DNA from: JALORV01 sp963702595
Lineage (GTDB): Bacteria > Pseudomonadota > Gammaproteobacteria > Burkholderiales > Burkholderiaceae_F
Reading direction: 5' to 3'
Assembly: GCA_963702595.1 (NCBI GenBank)
Contig: CAVPDC010000022.1
Span: 186,001 to 250,000, forward strand
DNA length: 64,000 nucleotides
Positions within the stretch are counted from its first letter, which is position 1. Each line of letters starts with the position of its first letter. The translations under genes and the position numbers were made by a program. Below the pieces are notes generated by a model, which saw only the letters and a program-made list of their open reading frames with translations, did no database searches and was not told the DNA's origin. Positions 44,052 through 52,815 of the stretch are shown piece by piece.

Positions 44052-44741
44052 GTGCCTGCAATGCCCGACTATGGCCAGTTCTGCACCGTGGCACGCGGCG
44101 CTGAGGTCTTCGGCGAACTGTGGACGCCGCTGGTGATCCGCGAGCTCTTGTGCGGCAGCCGCCGCTTCAATGACATCCGTCGCGGCGTGCCGCGCATGTC
44201 GCAAACGCTGCTGACCAAGCGGCTGCGCAAGCTGGAGGAGCTCGGCATCATCGAGCGCAAGCGTGCCGAAAGCGGCTGGGAGTATCACGTGACGGCAGCA
44301 GGCGAAGAGTTACGCCCGATCGTGGTCGGGCTCGGCCACTGGGGGGCGCGCTGGATTGGCAGCCGACTCAGGCGCGAACAGTTGGACGCCGGCTTTCTGA
44401 TGTGGGACATCCGCCGCTTTGCTCGTATGGATCAGTTTCCTAAAGGCCAGCGCGTCGTTATCCATTTCAGCTTCACCGACGCCCCGGCGCGCGAGCGGCT
44501 ATGGTGGCTGGTGGTCGAGAACGAGACGACGGACCTTTGCCGCGACGATCCAGGCCATGAACTCGACGTGATTGTCGAGTCGACCGTGCGCGCGTTGACC
44601 GAGATCTGGACCGGCGACTCGAAGCCTGCCACTGAAGTGGCCGCCGGCAGATTGAAGATCAGCGGCGCCGGGCCGAACGATGCGAAGCTCTGGCGTTGGC
44701 TGGGGCGGAGTATGTTTGCGGAAAGTCGTCGCAGAACTTAG
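44052..44741 (+). CDS. HxlR family transcriptional regulator with C-terminal SCP2-like region
   Basis: A 229-residue regulator. Residues 5-100 are an HxlR winged helix: CTVARGAEVFGELWTPLVIR, LLCGSRRFNDIRRGVPRMS, LLTKRLRKLEELGIIERK. The remaining 110 residues look like a sterol-carrier-type ligand pocket (VVIHFSFTDAPARERLWWLV, TRVLTEIWTGD-like region), a known arrangement in HxlR proteins. Start GTG 44052 or ATG 44061. Divergent from the frameshifted methyltransferase gene, which it probably controls. Confidence 0.88.
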   Translation: MPAMPDYGQFCTVARGAEVFGELWTPLVIRELLCGSRRFNDIRRGVPRMSQTLLTKRLRKLEELGIIERKRAESGWEYHVTAAGEELRPIVVGLGHWGARWIGSRLRREQLDAGFLMWDIRRFARMDQFPKGQRVVIHFSFTDAPARERLWWLVVENETTDLCRDDPGHELDVIVESTVRALTEIWTGDSKPATEVAAGRLKISGAGPNDAKLWRWLGRSMFAESRRRT

Positions 44742-44912
44742 TCGCTCCGGCGAAACCGAGGACCACGACCTTCGTTGTGTAAATCGTTGAGTTGTTGATT
44801 CTGCCCTCGGTCGACGGCTCAACGGGGTGACTGAGCGAAGTCTGGAAGCCGACGCTCATTTGCTTGGCGGTCGAAGGCGTCGGTCAAGTTCGTCCTGGCA
44901 ATGGAGACACTC

Positions 44913-45119
44913 ATGAACGAAGAAACATTTAACCTCAGCATTCGCAAGTTCCTGAAAATGGTTGGCGTCAGCTCGCAGCGTGAAATCGAGCAGGCCGTGG
45001 CGAAGTCAATGGCGGCGCGAACCATCTCCGGCGCGGAGTCCTTCCCGGCGAAAGTGACGCTCGAGGTCGCAGGCTTGCAGTTGAAGGTCAACTTTGACGG
45101 CGAGATCAAGCTGCAATAG
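44913..45119 (+). CDS. DUF6494 family small protein
   Basis: A 68-residue protein beginning MNEETFNLSIRKFLKMVGV, with SQREIEQAVAK and a beta-rich end (KVTLEVAGLQLKVNFDG). It matches the DUF6494 layout, a short family of unknown function. The ATG at 44913 follows GGAGAC; the ATG at 44901 is an alternative. Alone between the HxlR gene and cca. Confidence 0.82.
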   Translation: MNEETFNLSIRKFLKMVGVSSQREIEQAVAKSMAARTISGAESFPAKVTLEVAGLQLKVNFDGEIKLQ

Positions 45120-45450
45120 GCACGTTGGTGTTGACTCCAGACCTGCCGCGCCACTGACCTGGCCGGCGACGCCGCGCGCTCTGGGCGGGTCGTGTTGCAG
45201 CAAGATGTTCCGAGATTGCGTGGTCGTGCATGAGGTTCACGCGTCCGTTCCTGAACGAGCGTCATGGCTGCCCCAACTGACCGCACTGTGGCGCTCGTCG
45301 CACAGGGTGCCACGACGGTTTCTGGCAAGCCCGTTTTGCGCGTGAAAGGCAGCTCGTCCCTGAGGAGTGCCCTGGCGTTGCACGCAACTGATCATTGAGC
45401 TCCGGATGCCCGGGCCTCGTCTCATCTCGAAGCTGCAGCTCAGCTTCGCA
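45120..45450. other. Gene-free stretch
   Basis: About 330 bp between DUF6494 and the end of cca. An ATG at 45262 opens 44 codons (MAAPTDRTVALVAQ start) with no ribosome binding site and no recognisable family, so it is not called. No promoter, RNA or repeat stood out. Confidence 0.45.
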
Positions 45451-46620
45451 CTACTCGTCCCTGTTTGAGCCAGTCCGACTCGAACCGGTCCCACCACCCT
45501 CTTGTGTTCCGGAGTGCAGTGCGCGGCTGATGGCAACGATGCGAGCCTGACGAACTGCACGAGGAATTTCGGCGGCATCGAAGCGATGGAGGCTCGCCAG
45601 GGCGCCGGCGTCCACTTCGGAGGCGGCCTGCAGTGCCTTGCGAAATCGATCGGCTGAAGTCTGGTGGGCGACCTCGAACGCCTGCAGCAGCAATTCGAAG
45701 CGCTCGGGGCGACGAAACGCATCGCTGCGCTCGAGTGCGTCAACGATCGTCGCTGACGATTCCACGCCGCCGAGCGTGTCACGCAGCTCGACCAGAAGGC
45801 GCGCCAGTTGAGCCGCTTCCTGTGGCACCCGCAACTTGCCGATGAAGTCCGCGACGGTGCGCGGGCTGCGGCATGCGCTGGCGAGCACTGCGAAGCGCGC
45901 GGGCAGGATGAGTCCGCTTTCCGCCGCGCGGTCGAGTGCGGCGGTAGCGGCCGGCAGGTTTTCGAGTTCGCTGTACAAGCGATCGATCAACCCGCTTGCA
46001 ACGAGCACGTCCAGCATGCGCGAAGGCTTGCGTTCCATCAGGCCGCGCGAGATCTCCTGCATCACACGCTCAGCGACGAGGGCGTCGGCCTCGCCATTGC
46101 GCACCATTTCGCGGACGAGCTCCGCCGTCTCCGGCGCGACGCGAAAGTCGGGAAAGCGCGCCGCGAAACGCGCCAGTCGAAGGATGCGGACCGGGTCTTC
46201 GATGAAGGCCGGCCCGACGTGCCGCAGCACGCCTGCGCGGAGGTCGCGCGCGCCGTTGTGGGGATCGATCAGTCGCCCGTCTTCGTCGAGCGCCATCGCA
46301 TTGATCGACAGGTCGCGGCGCGCCAGGTCCGCTTCAAGGGTGACGTCGGGCGCTGCATGAAAGACAAAACCGCGGTAGCCGGGTGCTGTCTTGCGCTCGG
46401 TGCGCGCCAGCGCGTACTCCTCGTTCGTTTCCGGGTGCAGAAAGACCGGGAAGTCCTTGCCGACGGGCCGAAAGCCGCGCGCGACCATCTCGTCGGCCGT
46501 GCCGCCGACGACGACCCAGTCACGGTCGGTTTCAAGTGCGGCGTCGAGGTCGCCTCGGCGTCGCCTGTCCTCGCCCAGCAGCGCGTCGCGTACGCAGCCG
46601 CCGACGCGATAGAACTTCAT
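45451..46620 (-). CDS. cca: tRNA nucleotidyltransferase (CCA-adding enzyme), HD domain degenerate or absent
   Basis: Adds CCA to tRNA 3' ends. From ATG 46620 the N-terminus has GGCVRDALLG, then an extra stretch of about a dozen residues (DRRRRGDLDAALE) before the DRDWVVVGGT core that holds the metal-binding aspartates. RRDLSINAMALDEDGRLIDP and EDPVRILRLARFAARFPDF follow. Length 389. E. coli Cca (412) carries a C-terminal HD phosphohydrolase domain; I cannot find its His-Asp motifs here, so only the transferase activity is supported. It overlaps the gst stop by 4 bp. Confidence 0.92.
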   Translation of the reverse strand: MKFYRVGGCVRDALLGEDRRRRGDLDAALETDRDWVVVGGTADEMVARGFRPVGKDFPVFLHPETNEEYALARTERKTAPGYRGFVFHAAPDVTLEADLARRDLSINAMALDEDGRLIDPHNGARDLRAGVLRHVGPAFIEDPVRILRLARFAARFPDFRVAPETAELVREMVRNGEADALVAERVMQEISRGLMERKPSRMLDVLVASGLIDRLYSELENLPAATAALDRAAESGLILPARFAVLASACRSPRTVADFIGKLRVPQEAAQLARLLVELRDTLGGVESSATIVDALERSDAFRRPERFELLLQAFEVAHQTSADRFRKALQAASEVDAGALASLHRFDAAEIPRAVRQARIVAISRALHSGTQEGGGTGSSRTGSNRDE

Positions 46621-47267
46621 CCGTATTGGATGACTTGGATCTCGGCTTGCGCAGCCTCGATCCACTGCTGCATCGCCGGCAGCGCCAGCACGGTCTCGGC
46701 GTAGCTGGCGAGCGGCGGCGCGAGAGTGACACCGTAGGTGCGAAAGCGCGTCACGACCGGGGCAAAGAATGCGTCGGCGATCGAAAATGCGCCGAACAGC
46801 CATGGACCGTCGCTGCCCTCGAGGCAGTCGGTCCAGATGGCCTGGATGCGAGCAATGTCTGCGGCTACGTCGGCACGCTGCCGGGCGGCTGCGCCCTTCT
46901 CGTCGAGGCGGGCACGGGTGTCCATCGGCATGTGCGTGCGCAGCGCCGCAAAGCTGGAGTGCATCTCCGCGCTCACCGAGCGCGCGCGGGCGCGTGCATC
47001 GGCGTCCTGTGGCCAGAGCGCGCCGCCGGTGTAGCGTTCGTTGGCAGTTTCACAGATCGCCAGCGAATCCCACACCACGAGCGACCCGTCTATCAGGCAT
47101 GGAACCTTCCCGCTTGGCGAGTGGCGCAGGATCTCCGCCTTGGTCTGCGGTTGATCAAGTGCAATGCGCTTCTCTTCGAACGCGACTCCGGCCTGCGTCA
47201 GGGCGAGCCAGGGGCGCAGTGACCAGCTCGAGTAGTTCTTGTTCCCAATGACGAGGATGCGACTCAT
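46617..47267 (-). CDS. Glutathione S-transferase family protein
   Basis: A 216-residue GST. The thioredoxin-like N-terminal domain has LVIGNKNYSSWSLRPWLAL, with a possible catalytic Ser/Tyr, the cis-proline GKVPCLID and the glutathione-binding VVWDSLAICETANERY. The all-helical C-terminal domain holds FGAFSIADAFFAPVVTRF. It resembles zeta-like bacterial GSTs. Its stop overlaps the cca ATG, so the two are co-translated; no functional link is obvious. Confidence 0.92.
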   Translation of the reverse strand: MSRILVIGNKNYSSWSLRPWLALTQAGVAFEEKRIALDQPQTKAEILRHSPSGKVPCLIDGSLVVWDSLAICETANERYTGGALWPQDADARARARSVSAEMHSSFAALRTHMPMDTRARLDEKGAAARQRADVAADIARIQAIWTDCLEGSDGPWLFGAFSIADAFFAPVVTRFRTYGVTLAPPLASYAETVLALPAMQQWIEAAQAEIQVIQYG

Positions 47268-47428
47268 CGCGGATTCCTGGCGGGTACGTGTTCCCGAATC
47301 AATTACATCACCTGTCCGCCGCGTGTTGTGCGGTCCGTGCCCGGCTTGCTGGCGGGGCGAATGCGACGCTGGGTTGCATCAGGGCATTCTGCGGCAAGCG
47401 CGCCGGCGCATCGGTCCATTGAGCTGCC

Positions 47429-48394
47429 TTAGCGGCGCGCACGTGCGCGGAAGTTGCCCAGTCGCGATCGGGAATTCTGGCCGGCCAGATAAAGAGCAGC
47501 TTCGGACTCCATCGGGTGCAGTTCGAGTGCAAGTTCCGGTGGCGGCACATAGGGTTGGGTGCTGGCGACGTTGTCACGCTGCATCGAGTCCAGGTTGTCG
47601 CGCGACATCATTGGCTCGCCCGGGGCAAGTTCCATCATGATCGCCTGAGCGCGCGCCAGGCTTCTGGGCAGCCCGACCACCGGGCGCGGATGGCCCGATG
47701 CGCGCGCCGCGAACTGCACCAGTTCTTTCAGCGTGTAGATGCGCGGCCCGACCAGTTCGTAGGACTTGCGAAACGTCGTGCGATTGTCGAGTGAATTCAC
47801 AAACGCATCGGCGACATCGCCCACGTAGATCGGCTGGAAGCGCGCCTGCGCATTGGCAATCGGCAGCACGGGAGCGATCGAGGCGAGCGTGGCAAAGGTA
47901 TTCAGGAATTTGTCCTCCGGCCCGAACACGACGGAAGGCTGAAAGATGGTCCAGTCGAGCCCGGAGGCGCGCACGGCCGCCTCGCCGTCGCCCTTGCTGC
48001 GCTGGTACATCGACGGCCCCTTCGGGTCGGCGCCGAGCGAACTCATGTGCAGGTAGCGGCGCACCGAGTGCGCTTCGCAACCGCGCACGATACGGCGCGG
48101 CAACTCGACATGGGCGCGGGCGAACTCCGTTCCGTAGGGTGACCCGCGCGAGCCTTGGAGGATGCCGACCAGGTTGATCACCGCGTCGCTTCCCGCGATC
48201 AATCGGGTCAGGTCCGCGTCATCGTGGATGTTGGCTTCGACAACCTCGATCGTGGGCAGCGTGATCAGGTGGCCGGCGCGTGAGCGACGCCGGGTCGGCA
48301 CCGTGACCCGGGCTCCGCGATCGATCAGCCGGTTGACGATGTGGCGCCCGATGAAGCCGGCGCCGCCGATGACAAGTACGTTGGAGTAAGGCAC
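47429..48394 (-). CDS. NAD(P)-binding protein, complex I NDUFA9-like (atypical SDR)
   Basis: A 321-residue atypical short-chain dehydrogenase. Start GTG 48394 (MPYSNVLVIGGAG when initiated). It has the Rossmann loop VIGGAGFIGRHIVNRL, then DAVINLVGILQG, SSLGADPKGPSMYQRSKGDG (the active-site Tyr/Lys region) and WTIFQPSVVFGPEDKFL. It matches the bacterial group annotated as complex I NDUFA9-subunit family; bacterial complex I has no such subunit, so a quinone- or envelope-related role is only a guess. Confidence 0.9.
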   Translation of the reverse strand: MPYSNVLVIGGAGFIGRHIVNRLIDRGARVTVPTRRRSRAGHLITLPTIEVVEANIHDDADLTRLIAGSDAVINLVGILQGSRGSPYGTEFARAHVELPRRIVRGCEAHSVRRYLHMSSLGADPKGPSMYQRSKGDGEAAVRASGLDWTIFQPSVVFGPEDKFLNTFATLASIAPVLPIANAQARFQPIYVGDVADAFVNSLDNRTTFRKSYELVGPRIYTLKELVQFAARASGHPRPVVGLPRSLARAQAIMMELAPGEPMMSRDNLDSMQRDNVASTQPYVPPPELALELHPMESEAALYLAGQNSRSRLGNFRARARR

Positions 48395-48623
48395 GTAGAC
48401 GACCGGGTGGTGGATGAGGCCGGATTCTATGCCGCGAGCCCGATAGCGCCGGTGACTCGGCCGGGCTTGCGTGAGCATGGCGCCATGCCGCACTCTATGC
48501 CGGCGGTTCTCGGGCCGTGTTTGTGAGATCGAAGGGTCGGCGAATCTCGCAAGAGCCCTGGACGCGGTCGCTCTGCCGGCGCGGGACCACCGCGGGCGGC
48601 GCAAAGGCCCGCCCGCCGCAACG

Positions 48624-50645
48624 TCAAGGCAGTTCAGTGCTGCCGGCGACTTTAGGTGCGATCGTGCCGAGCCGCGCCTTGAGCGACTGCGCTTTGTTCT
48701 CGAAGAGCGCCGCGTAGTACACGCTGTTCGACATCACCTTCTTGACGTAGTCGCGCGTCTCGTTGAAGGGAATCGTCTCGGCGAATACCGCGCCTTCGAC
48801 CGGGCGGACCAGAGCCGCGCGCCACGCGCGCGGCCGGCCCGGCCCGGCGTTGTAGGCCGCGGTCGCCAGCACCGCGTTGCCGTCGAGATCGTCGAGCACC
48901 ATCTTGAGGTAGCCGGTGCCCAGCATCAGGTTCATGTCACGCTCGCTGACCCGCGCCGGCGAGAACCCGCTGACGTTCATCTTGCGCGCGACATAGCGTG
49001 CCGTGGCCGGCATCAACTGCATCAGGCCCGATGCTCCCACGTGTGACCGCGCATCCATGATGAAGCGAGACTCCTGCCGGATCAGGCCATAGACCCACGT
49101 TTCGTCGAGGCCGAGCGGAGTGGCGTACTGCACCATCGCGTCGCGGAACGGCGATGGGAAGCGCTGCGTGAAGTCGTACTCGGAGCGCGTGCGGTCCGAG
49201 GTGTTGATCATGCGGTCGAGCAGTTCCTGTGCCCGCGCATGTTCCGCGGCCGCGAGCAGTTGTCGGTCGGTCATGCCGCGCAACTGCCAGTTCCACTCGC
49301 GGTTGCCCTCGACGCGCATGCCGAGTTCGTATAACTTCTGCGCCCGAGCGAAGCCGGGGTTCGAAGCCATCGATGCCTGTTCCTCCGCGGTCGGGGCGGG
49401 GGCACGTGGCGGCAGTGTGATCGGAAGCCCGAGTTCCTCCGCGGCAAGCTTGCCGTAGAAGTTGAACTGGGCCGCGATCTGCGTGAAATGATCCTGGGCC
49501 TCGGCCGGCCGGCTGTCGGCCTTCAGCGCTCGCCCGTACCAGTAGACCCAGGCCGGATCCGCTCGCAGCGTCGCAGGCATGCGGTCGATCGTGCTCTTGA
49601 CCGTCGACCAGTCGCCGGCGCGCAGCGCAGCGCGCACCTGCCACTCGAGCACTTCGTCAACCCGCGCGGCATCGGGCCCGATGCCGACGTGCTCGCCGCC
49701 GCGCCGATACCACTCGTTGGCCTCCGGCATCAGTCGCAGCGCGGCCATGTGACCGATGCGGCCCCAGACGATGCCGCGCTGCTCGGGCGTCAGGTGCAGG
49801 TTCAGCGCGGCGGCGTATTCGGCCGCGTCGCCCGGGCTGTCGCGGGCGAGACGCACGATGGCCACGGTGGCGAGTTCACGCTGGACTTCGGTCAGCCGGC
49901 GTTCATGCGCGGTCAAAAATGCCGCCGGTCGATCGATCGCTTGCGTCAACAGCTTCTGGTCGACGGGCTTCCCGCGCGCATCGAGCGCGCGGGCACCGAT
50001 CCGCTTGGCGGTGGGCAACTGGTTCTGTTCGACGAGGGCGCGGACTCGCTCCCAAACGGAAATGCGCCCGTCGGCGAGCAGTGCCTCGGTCAGCGCCAGG
50101 CAACCATCACCGGCCGAATCGCGCGTATTGGCCAGCATCTGGCGCGCTTCACGAGCGACGACGTCGGACTGCGAGCCGGACGAATTGCGGTACCGCGCAA
50201 GGATGCTGAAGCAGCGCAACTGCGAATCGTCGGTATTCCAGACCATTCGGCCGACTTCGCGCTCGAAGCTGGTGAAGTCGCCACGGTCGGCCAGCACCAG
50301 GCTCCAGTCGAGGCGCAGCCGATCGGCGATGTAGGTGTCCGCATGGCGAGTGAAGAAGCGCTCGACCTCGGTCGCGACCACCGGGTCGGCGCTGCGCAGT
50401 CGCGGTACAAGTTGCCAGTACTCGACGTAAGCAGCCAGCGGGTGGCCAGCGAGTTGAGGCGCTACCTGCGCCAGCTTGGCGCGATCACCCGCGCGCGCCG
50501 CATCACGCGCAACGAGGAACTGCTGGTCCGCGGCGGATAGCGGTGGAACCCCCGCGATAGACGCCTGGGATCCGTTGGCCGCGAGCGCCGAGGAGCAAGC
50601 GAGGACACAAACGGTGAAGAACGTGTAGACAGCAGTGAAGTGCAT
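48624..50645 (-). CDS. slt: Soluble lytic murein transglycosylase (Slt70 type)
   Basis: Periplasmic exo-lytic transglycosylase making 1,6-anhydromuropeptides. The ATG at 50645 starts a signal peptide ending at ALA-AN. The first 450 residues are the superhelical U/L domains of alpha repeats (ARAGDRAKLAQVAPQLAG, LRLDWSLVLADRGDFTSFE). The catalytic SLT domain follows: YGLIRQESRFIMDARS (catalytic Glu), GASGLMQLMPATARYVARKM and ATAAYNAGPGRPRAW. Length 673 matches Slt70 (645). Divergent from the folate gene. Confidence 0.96.
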   Translation of the reverse strand: MHFTAVYTFFTVCVLACSSALAANGSQASIAGVPPLSAADQQFLVARDAARAGDRAKLAQVAPQLAGHPLAAYVEYWQLVPRLRSADPVVATEVERFFTRHADTYIADRLRLDWSLVLADRGDFTSFEREVGRMVWNTDDSQLRCFSILARYRNSSGSQSDVVAREARQMLANTRDSAGDGCLALTEALLADGRISVWERVRALVEQNQLPTAKRIGARALDARGKPVDQKLLTQAIDRPAAFLTAHERRLTEVQRELATVAIVRLARDSPGDAAEYAAALNLHLTPEQRGIVWGRIGHMAALRLMPEANEWYRRGGEHVGIGPDAARVDEVLEWQVRAALRAGDWSTVKSTIDRMPATLRADPAWVYWYGRALKADSRPAEAQDHFTQIAAQFNFYGKLAAEELGLPITLPPRAPAPTAEEQASMASNPGFARAQKLYELGMRVEGNREWNWQLRGMTDRQLLAAAEHARAQELLDRMINTSDRTRSEYDFTQRFPSPFRDAMVQYATPLGLDETWVYGLIRQESRFIMDARSHVGASGLMQLMPATARYVARKMNVSGFSPARVSERDMNLMLGTGYLKMVLDDLDGNAVLATAAYNAGPGRPRAWRAALVRPVEGAVFAETIPFNETRDYVKKVMSNSVYYAALFENKAQSLKARLGTIAPKVAGSTELP

Positions 50646-50681
50646 GCGTGAAGATTACCGTACGCGTCGGCGTCGCTGCGC

Positions 50682-51272
50682 GTGAATACTCGATCTCAAC
50701 CAAGCATTTCTGGACTTTCCTTGGAAACGGATCAGCGAAGAAAGTTGCAGCGCGAGCACCTGGTGGCGACGCGGGCCCGGATTGGGGACCGCGAAACTCG
50801 CGAACAGGCGTTGCGTGGCCATGTCACCGAGTGGCTCACCCGGGCCGAGGTCCGCGCCGTCGGCTTCTATTGGCCAATTCGGGGCGAGCCGGATCTGCGC
50901 GGCGTCATCGCCGACTGGCTCGAGGCCGACGAGCGCAGGGTGGCGGCCTTGCCGGTCGTGGCCGGCGAAGTGCTGAACTTCCACGCCTGGGTACGTGATG
51001 CGCCGATGCGTGCCGCCGACTTCGGCATCCCGGTGCCGGCGCGCGGTCGGCCGATGCAGCCCGATTGCCTGCTGATTCCGTGCGTCGGGTTCGATGCGCG
51101 GCGCTTCCGGCTCGGCTATGGCGGCGGTTACTACGACCGCACGCTGGCGCAGACCGTGCCGTGGCCGCTGTGCGTCGGCGTTGCCTTTGAGGTTACGCGC
51201 GTGGAGACGATCGAGCCGCAGGTGCACGACATCGCGCTCGACACTGTCATTACGGACGCCGCGATCTACTGA
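50682..51272 (+). CDS. 5-formyltetrahydrofolate cyclo-ligase
   Basis: Converts 5-formyl-THF to 5,10-methenyl-THF with ATP, recycling folate. The 196-residue protein shows RRKLQREHLVATRARIGDRE, AVGFYWPIRGEPDLR, PCVGFDARRFRLGYGGGYYD and the ending DIALDTVITDAAIY. Start GTG 50682, only 36 bp from the divergent slt start. In many proteobacteria 6S RNA (ssrS) precedes this gene; there is no room for it here. Confidence 0.95.
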   Translation: MNTRSQPSISGLSLETDQRRKLQREHLVATRARIGDRETREQALRGHVTEWLTRAEVRAVGFYWPIRGEPDLRGVIADWLEADERRVAALPVVAGEVLNFHAWVRDAPMRAADFGIPVPARGRPMQPDCLLIPCVGFDARRFRLGYGGGYYDRTLAQTVPWPLCVGVAFEVTRVETIEPQVHDIALDTVITDAAIY

Positions 51273-51353
51273 CCCATCGGGGCGTGGGTTGTCCTTCGAG
51301 CCGTGGGCTTGGGCCGACGCCCAGGGTTCCGGCATTCAAGCAGCGGATCGCGT

Positions 51354-52304
51354 TCAGGTGAGCCGGTGCGGCCCGCGCTGGAACTCCGCCACGATCCAGT
51401 CCCGGAACGCCACGACATGCGGCACCGAACTGCGCTGGCGGTTGACGATAAGGAAGTAACGGTAGCCGGTGCGCATCCTCAGTTTGGGAAACGGCAGTAT
51501 CAGGTCGCCGCTGGCAACGAGATCGTCGAGGAACGGCGTGCGCACGAGCGCCACACCCTGGCCCCGCACGGCCGCTTGCACCGACTGGTCCACGTACGTG
51601 AAGTACAGCCGAGCGGCGCCGTCGAAGGGGGCGACCCCGGCGAATTCGCACCAGCGCGCCCAGCTGCTGTAGGGCGCACTCGGTACGGTTTCGTCCATCG
51701 CCAGGATCGGCAGCGAAGCCAGATCGCCCGGGTCGGTCAATGGTGTTTCACGCGTCGCCAGCAGGCGCGGGCTTAAAGCCGGGCTCGCGTCCTCGGTGAG
51801 CAGGAGCATGGCGTCGGTCGGCACCGGCGCGCCTGGACGCAGCCAGCGGATCGCCACGTCGACGTCTTCGGATTCCAGGTCGACCATGCGGTCCGACGCA
51901 TCGATGCGGATGTCGATGCCGGGATGCAGCCGCTGGAACTCCGGCAGTCGCGGCACCAGCCACAGAGATGCAAACGAGGCGTAGGTGGCGATCGTCACGC
52001 GCGGCGTGCCGCCGTCGCCGCGGATCTCGTCGACGCAACGATCGATCGCGAGCAGCGCCTGGCGCGCGATCGAGTAGAGCCGGTCGCCGGCCGGCGTCAG
52101 TTCGAGCGCCCGCGTGCGGCGCTCGAAGAGCGGACGGCCGATCTGCCGCTCCAGCGAAGCCACCTGGCGACTGATCGACGACTGCGTCAGCGCGAGTTCC
52201 TCGGCCGCGAGCGTGAACGAAAGGCGCCGCGCCGCGCTCTCGAAGCCGCGCAGGGAGGCCAGTCCGACGGGACGGCGCCGACGCCTGACAGAGGACTGGG
52301 CCAT
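51354..52304 (-). CDS. LysR family transcriptional regulator (GcvA-like)
   Basis: A 316-residue regulator. The N-terminal winged helix-turn-helix runs SLRGFESAARRLSFTLAAEE, TQSSISRQVASLERQIGRPL and LTPAGDRLYSIARQALL; the rest is the effector-binding fold. The ATG at 52304 was chosen; an ATG at 52331 would overlap the operator-like repeat. Divergent from a DUF2917 gene, an arrangement I recall in other betaproteobacteria, so that gene is the likely target. Confidence 0.92.
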   Translation of the reverse strand: MAQSSVRRRRRPVGLASLRGFESAARRLSFTLAAEELALTQSSISRQVASLERQIGRPLFERRTRALELTPAGDRLYSIARQALLAIDRCVDEIRGDGGTPRVTIATYASFASLWLVPRLPEFQRLHPGIDIRIDASDRMVDLESEDVDVAIRWLRPGAPVPTDAMLLLTEDASPALSPRLLATRETPLTDPGDLASLPILAMDETVPSAPYSSWARWCEFAGVAPFDGAARLYFTYVDQSVQAAVRGQGVALVRTPFLDDLVASGDLILPFPKLRMRTGYRYFLIVNRQRSSVPHVVAFRDWIVAEFQRGPHRLT

Positions 52305-52312
52305 GACCCAAT

Positions 52313-52335
52313 ATACATGCACTTTTAGCATGTAT
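52313..52335. promoter_or_regulatory. Candidate LysR operator (8-bp inverted repeat, 7-nt spacer)
   Basis: ATACATGC (52313-52320) and GCATGTAT (52328-52335) are perfect complements, ending 9 bp from the LysR start and about 95 bp upstream of the DUF2917 start. The size and interrupted-dyad form fit a LysR binding site, and the position fits autorepression plus activation of the divergent gene. Confidence 0.55.
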
Positions 52336-52429
52336 GGGCTGCGAACTTAACGTTTGTCGCGGTACTCCCAGAGGAGTTCAATGCATTTGTGCCGATCAAG
52401 TGAATGCGGCTAATGCATAGGAGGACGTC

Positions 52430-52786
52430 ATGGATTGGGGCCCCACTCTCGTCAAGACAGTCGATCTCGGTTACGAACAGATGCTGGTCCTGGAGTCGCA
52501 CCCCCGCACCCGCATCAAGGTCATCTACGGCGGGGTCTGGCTCACGGAAGAGGGCCAGCCGCAGGACGTCTTTGCCGCCAGCGGTGACGAGGTCGCGCTG
52601 AAGTCGCGCGGTCTGACTGTCGTCGAAGGCCTGGGTTTTGCCCGCGTCGAGGTGATGGAGCCGCCGCTGGGATGGCGCTCTGTGGCTGCCATTTTCCGTC
52701 GTGCCGGCGACACGCTGGCGAGCGTTGCGCATCGGCTACTCGCGCCGCTACGCGGGTCGGCCGCCCGCCCGCACTCGGCGGTGTAA
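52430..52786 (+). CDS. DUF2917 domain protein
   Basis: A 118-residue soluble protein with a cupin-like beta-rich core: KTVDLGYEQMLVLESHPRTR, IKVIYGGVWLTEEGQPQDVF and GDEVALKSRGLTVVEGLGFA. The DUF2917 family is betaproteobacterial and uncharacterised; it is often beside a LysR gene, as here. Preceded by GGAGGACGTC. It converges with metF. Confidence 0.85.
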   Translation: MDWGPTLVKTVDLGYEQMLVLESHPRTRIKVIYGGVWLTEEGQPQDVFAASGDEVALKSRGLTVVEGLGFARVEVMEPPLGWRSVAAIFRRAGDTLASVAHRLLAPLRGSAARPHSAV

Positions 52787-52815
52787 CGGACAGCGTCCCG
52801 GCGGGAACCGCGAAC

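Noticed and set aside
44659..44859. Minus-strand 66-codon frame starting MSVGFQTSLSHPVEP
   Set aside because: Overlaps the end of the HxlR gene, no ribosome binding site, no family.
45262..45396. 44-codon frame in the gap before cca
   Set aside because: No ribosome binding site or similarity; length compatible with chance in GC-rich DNA.
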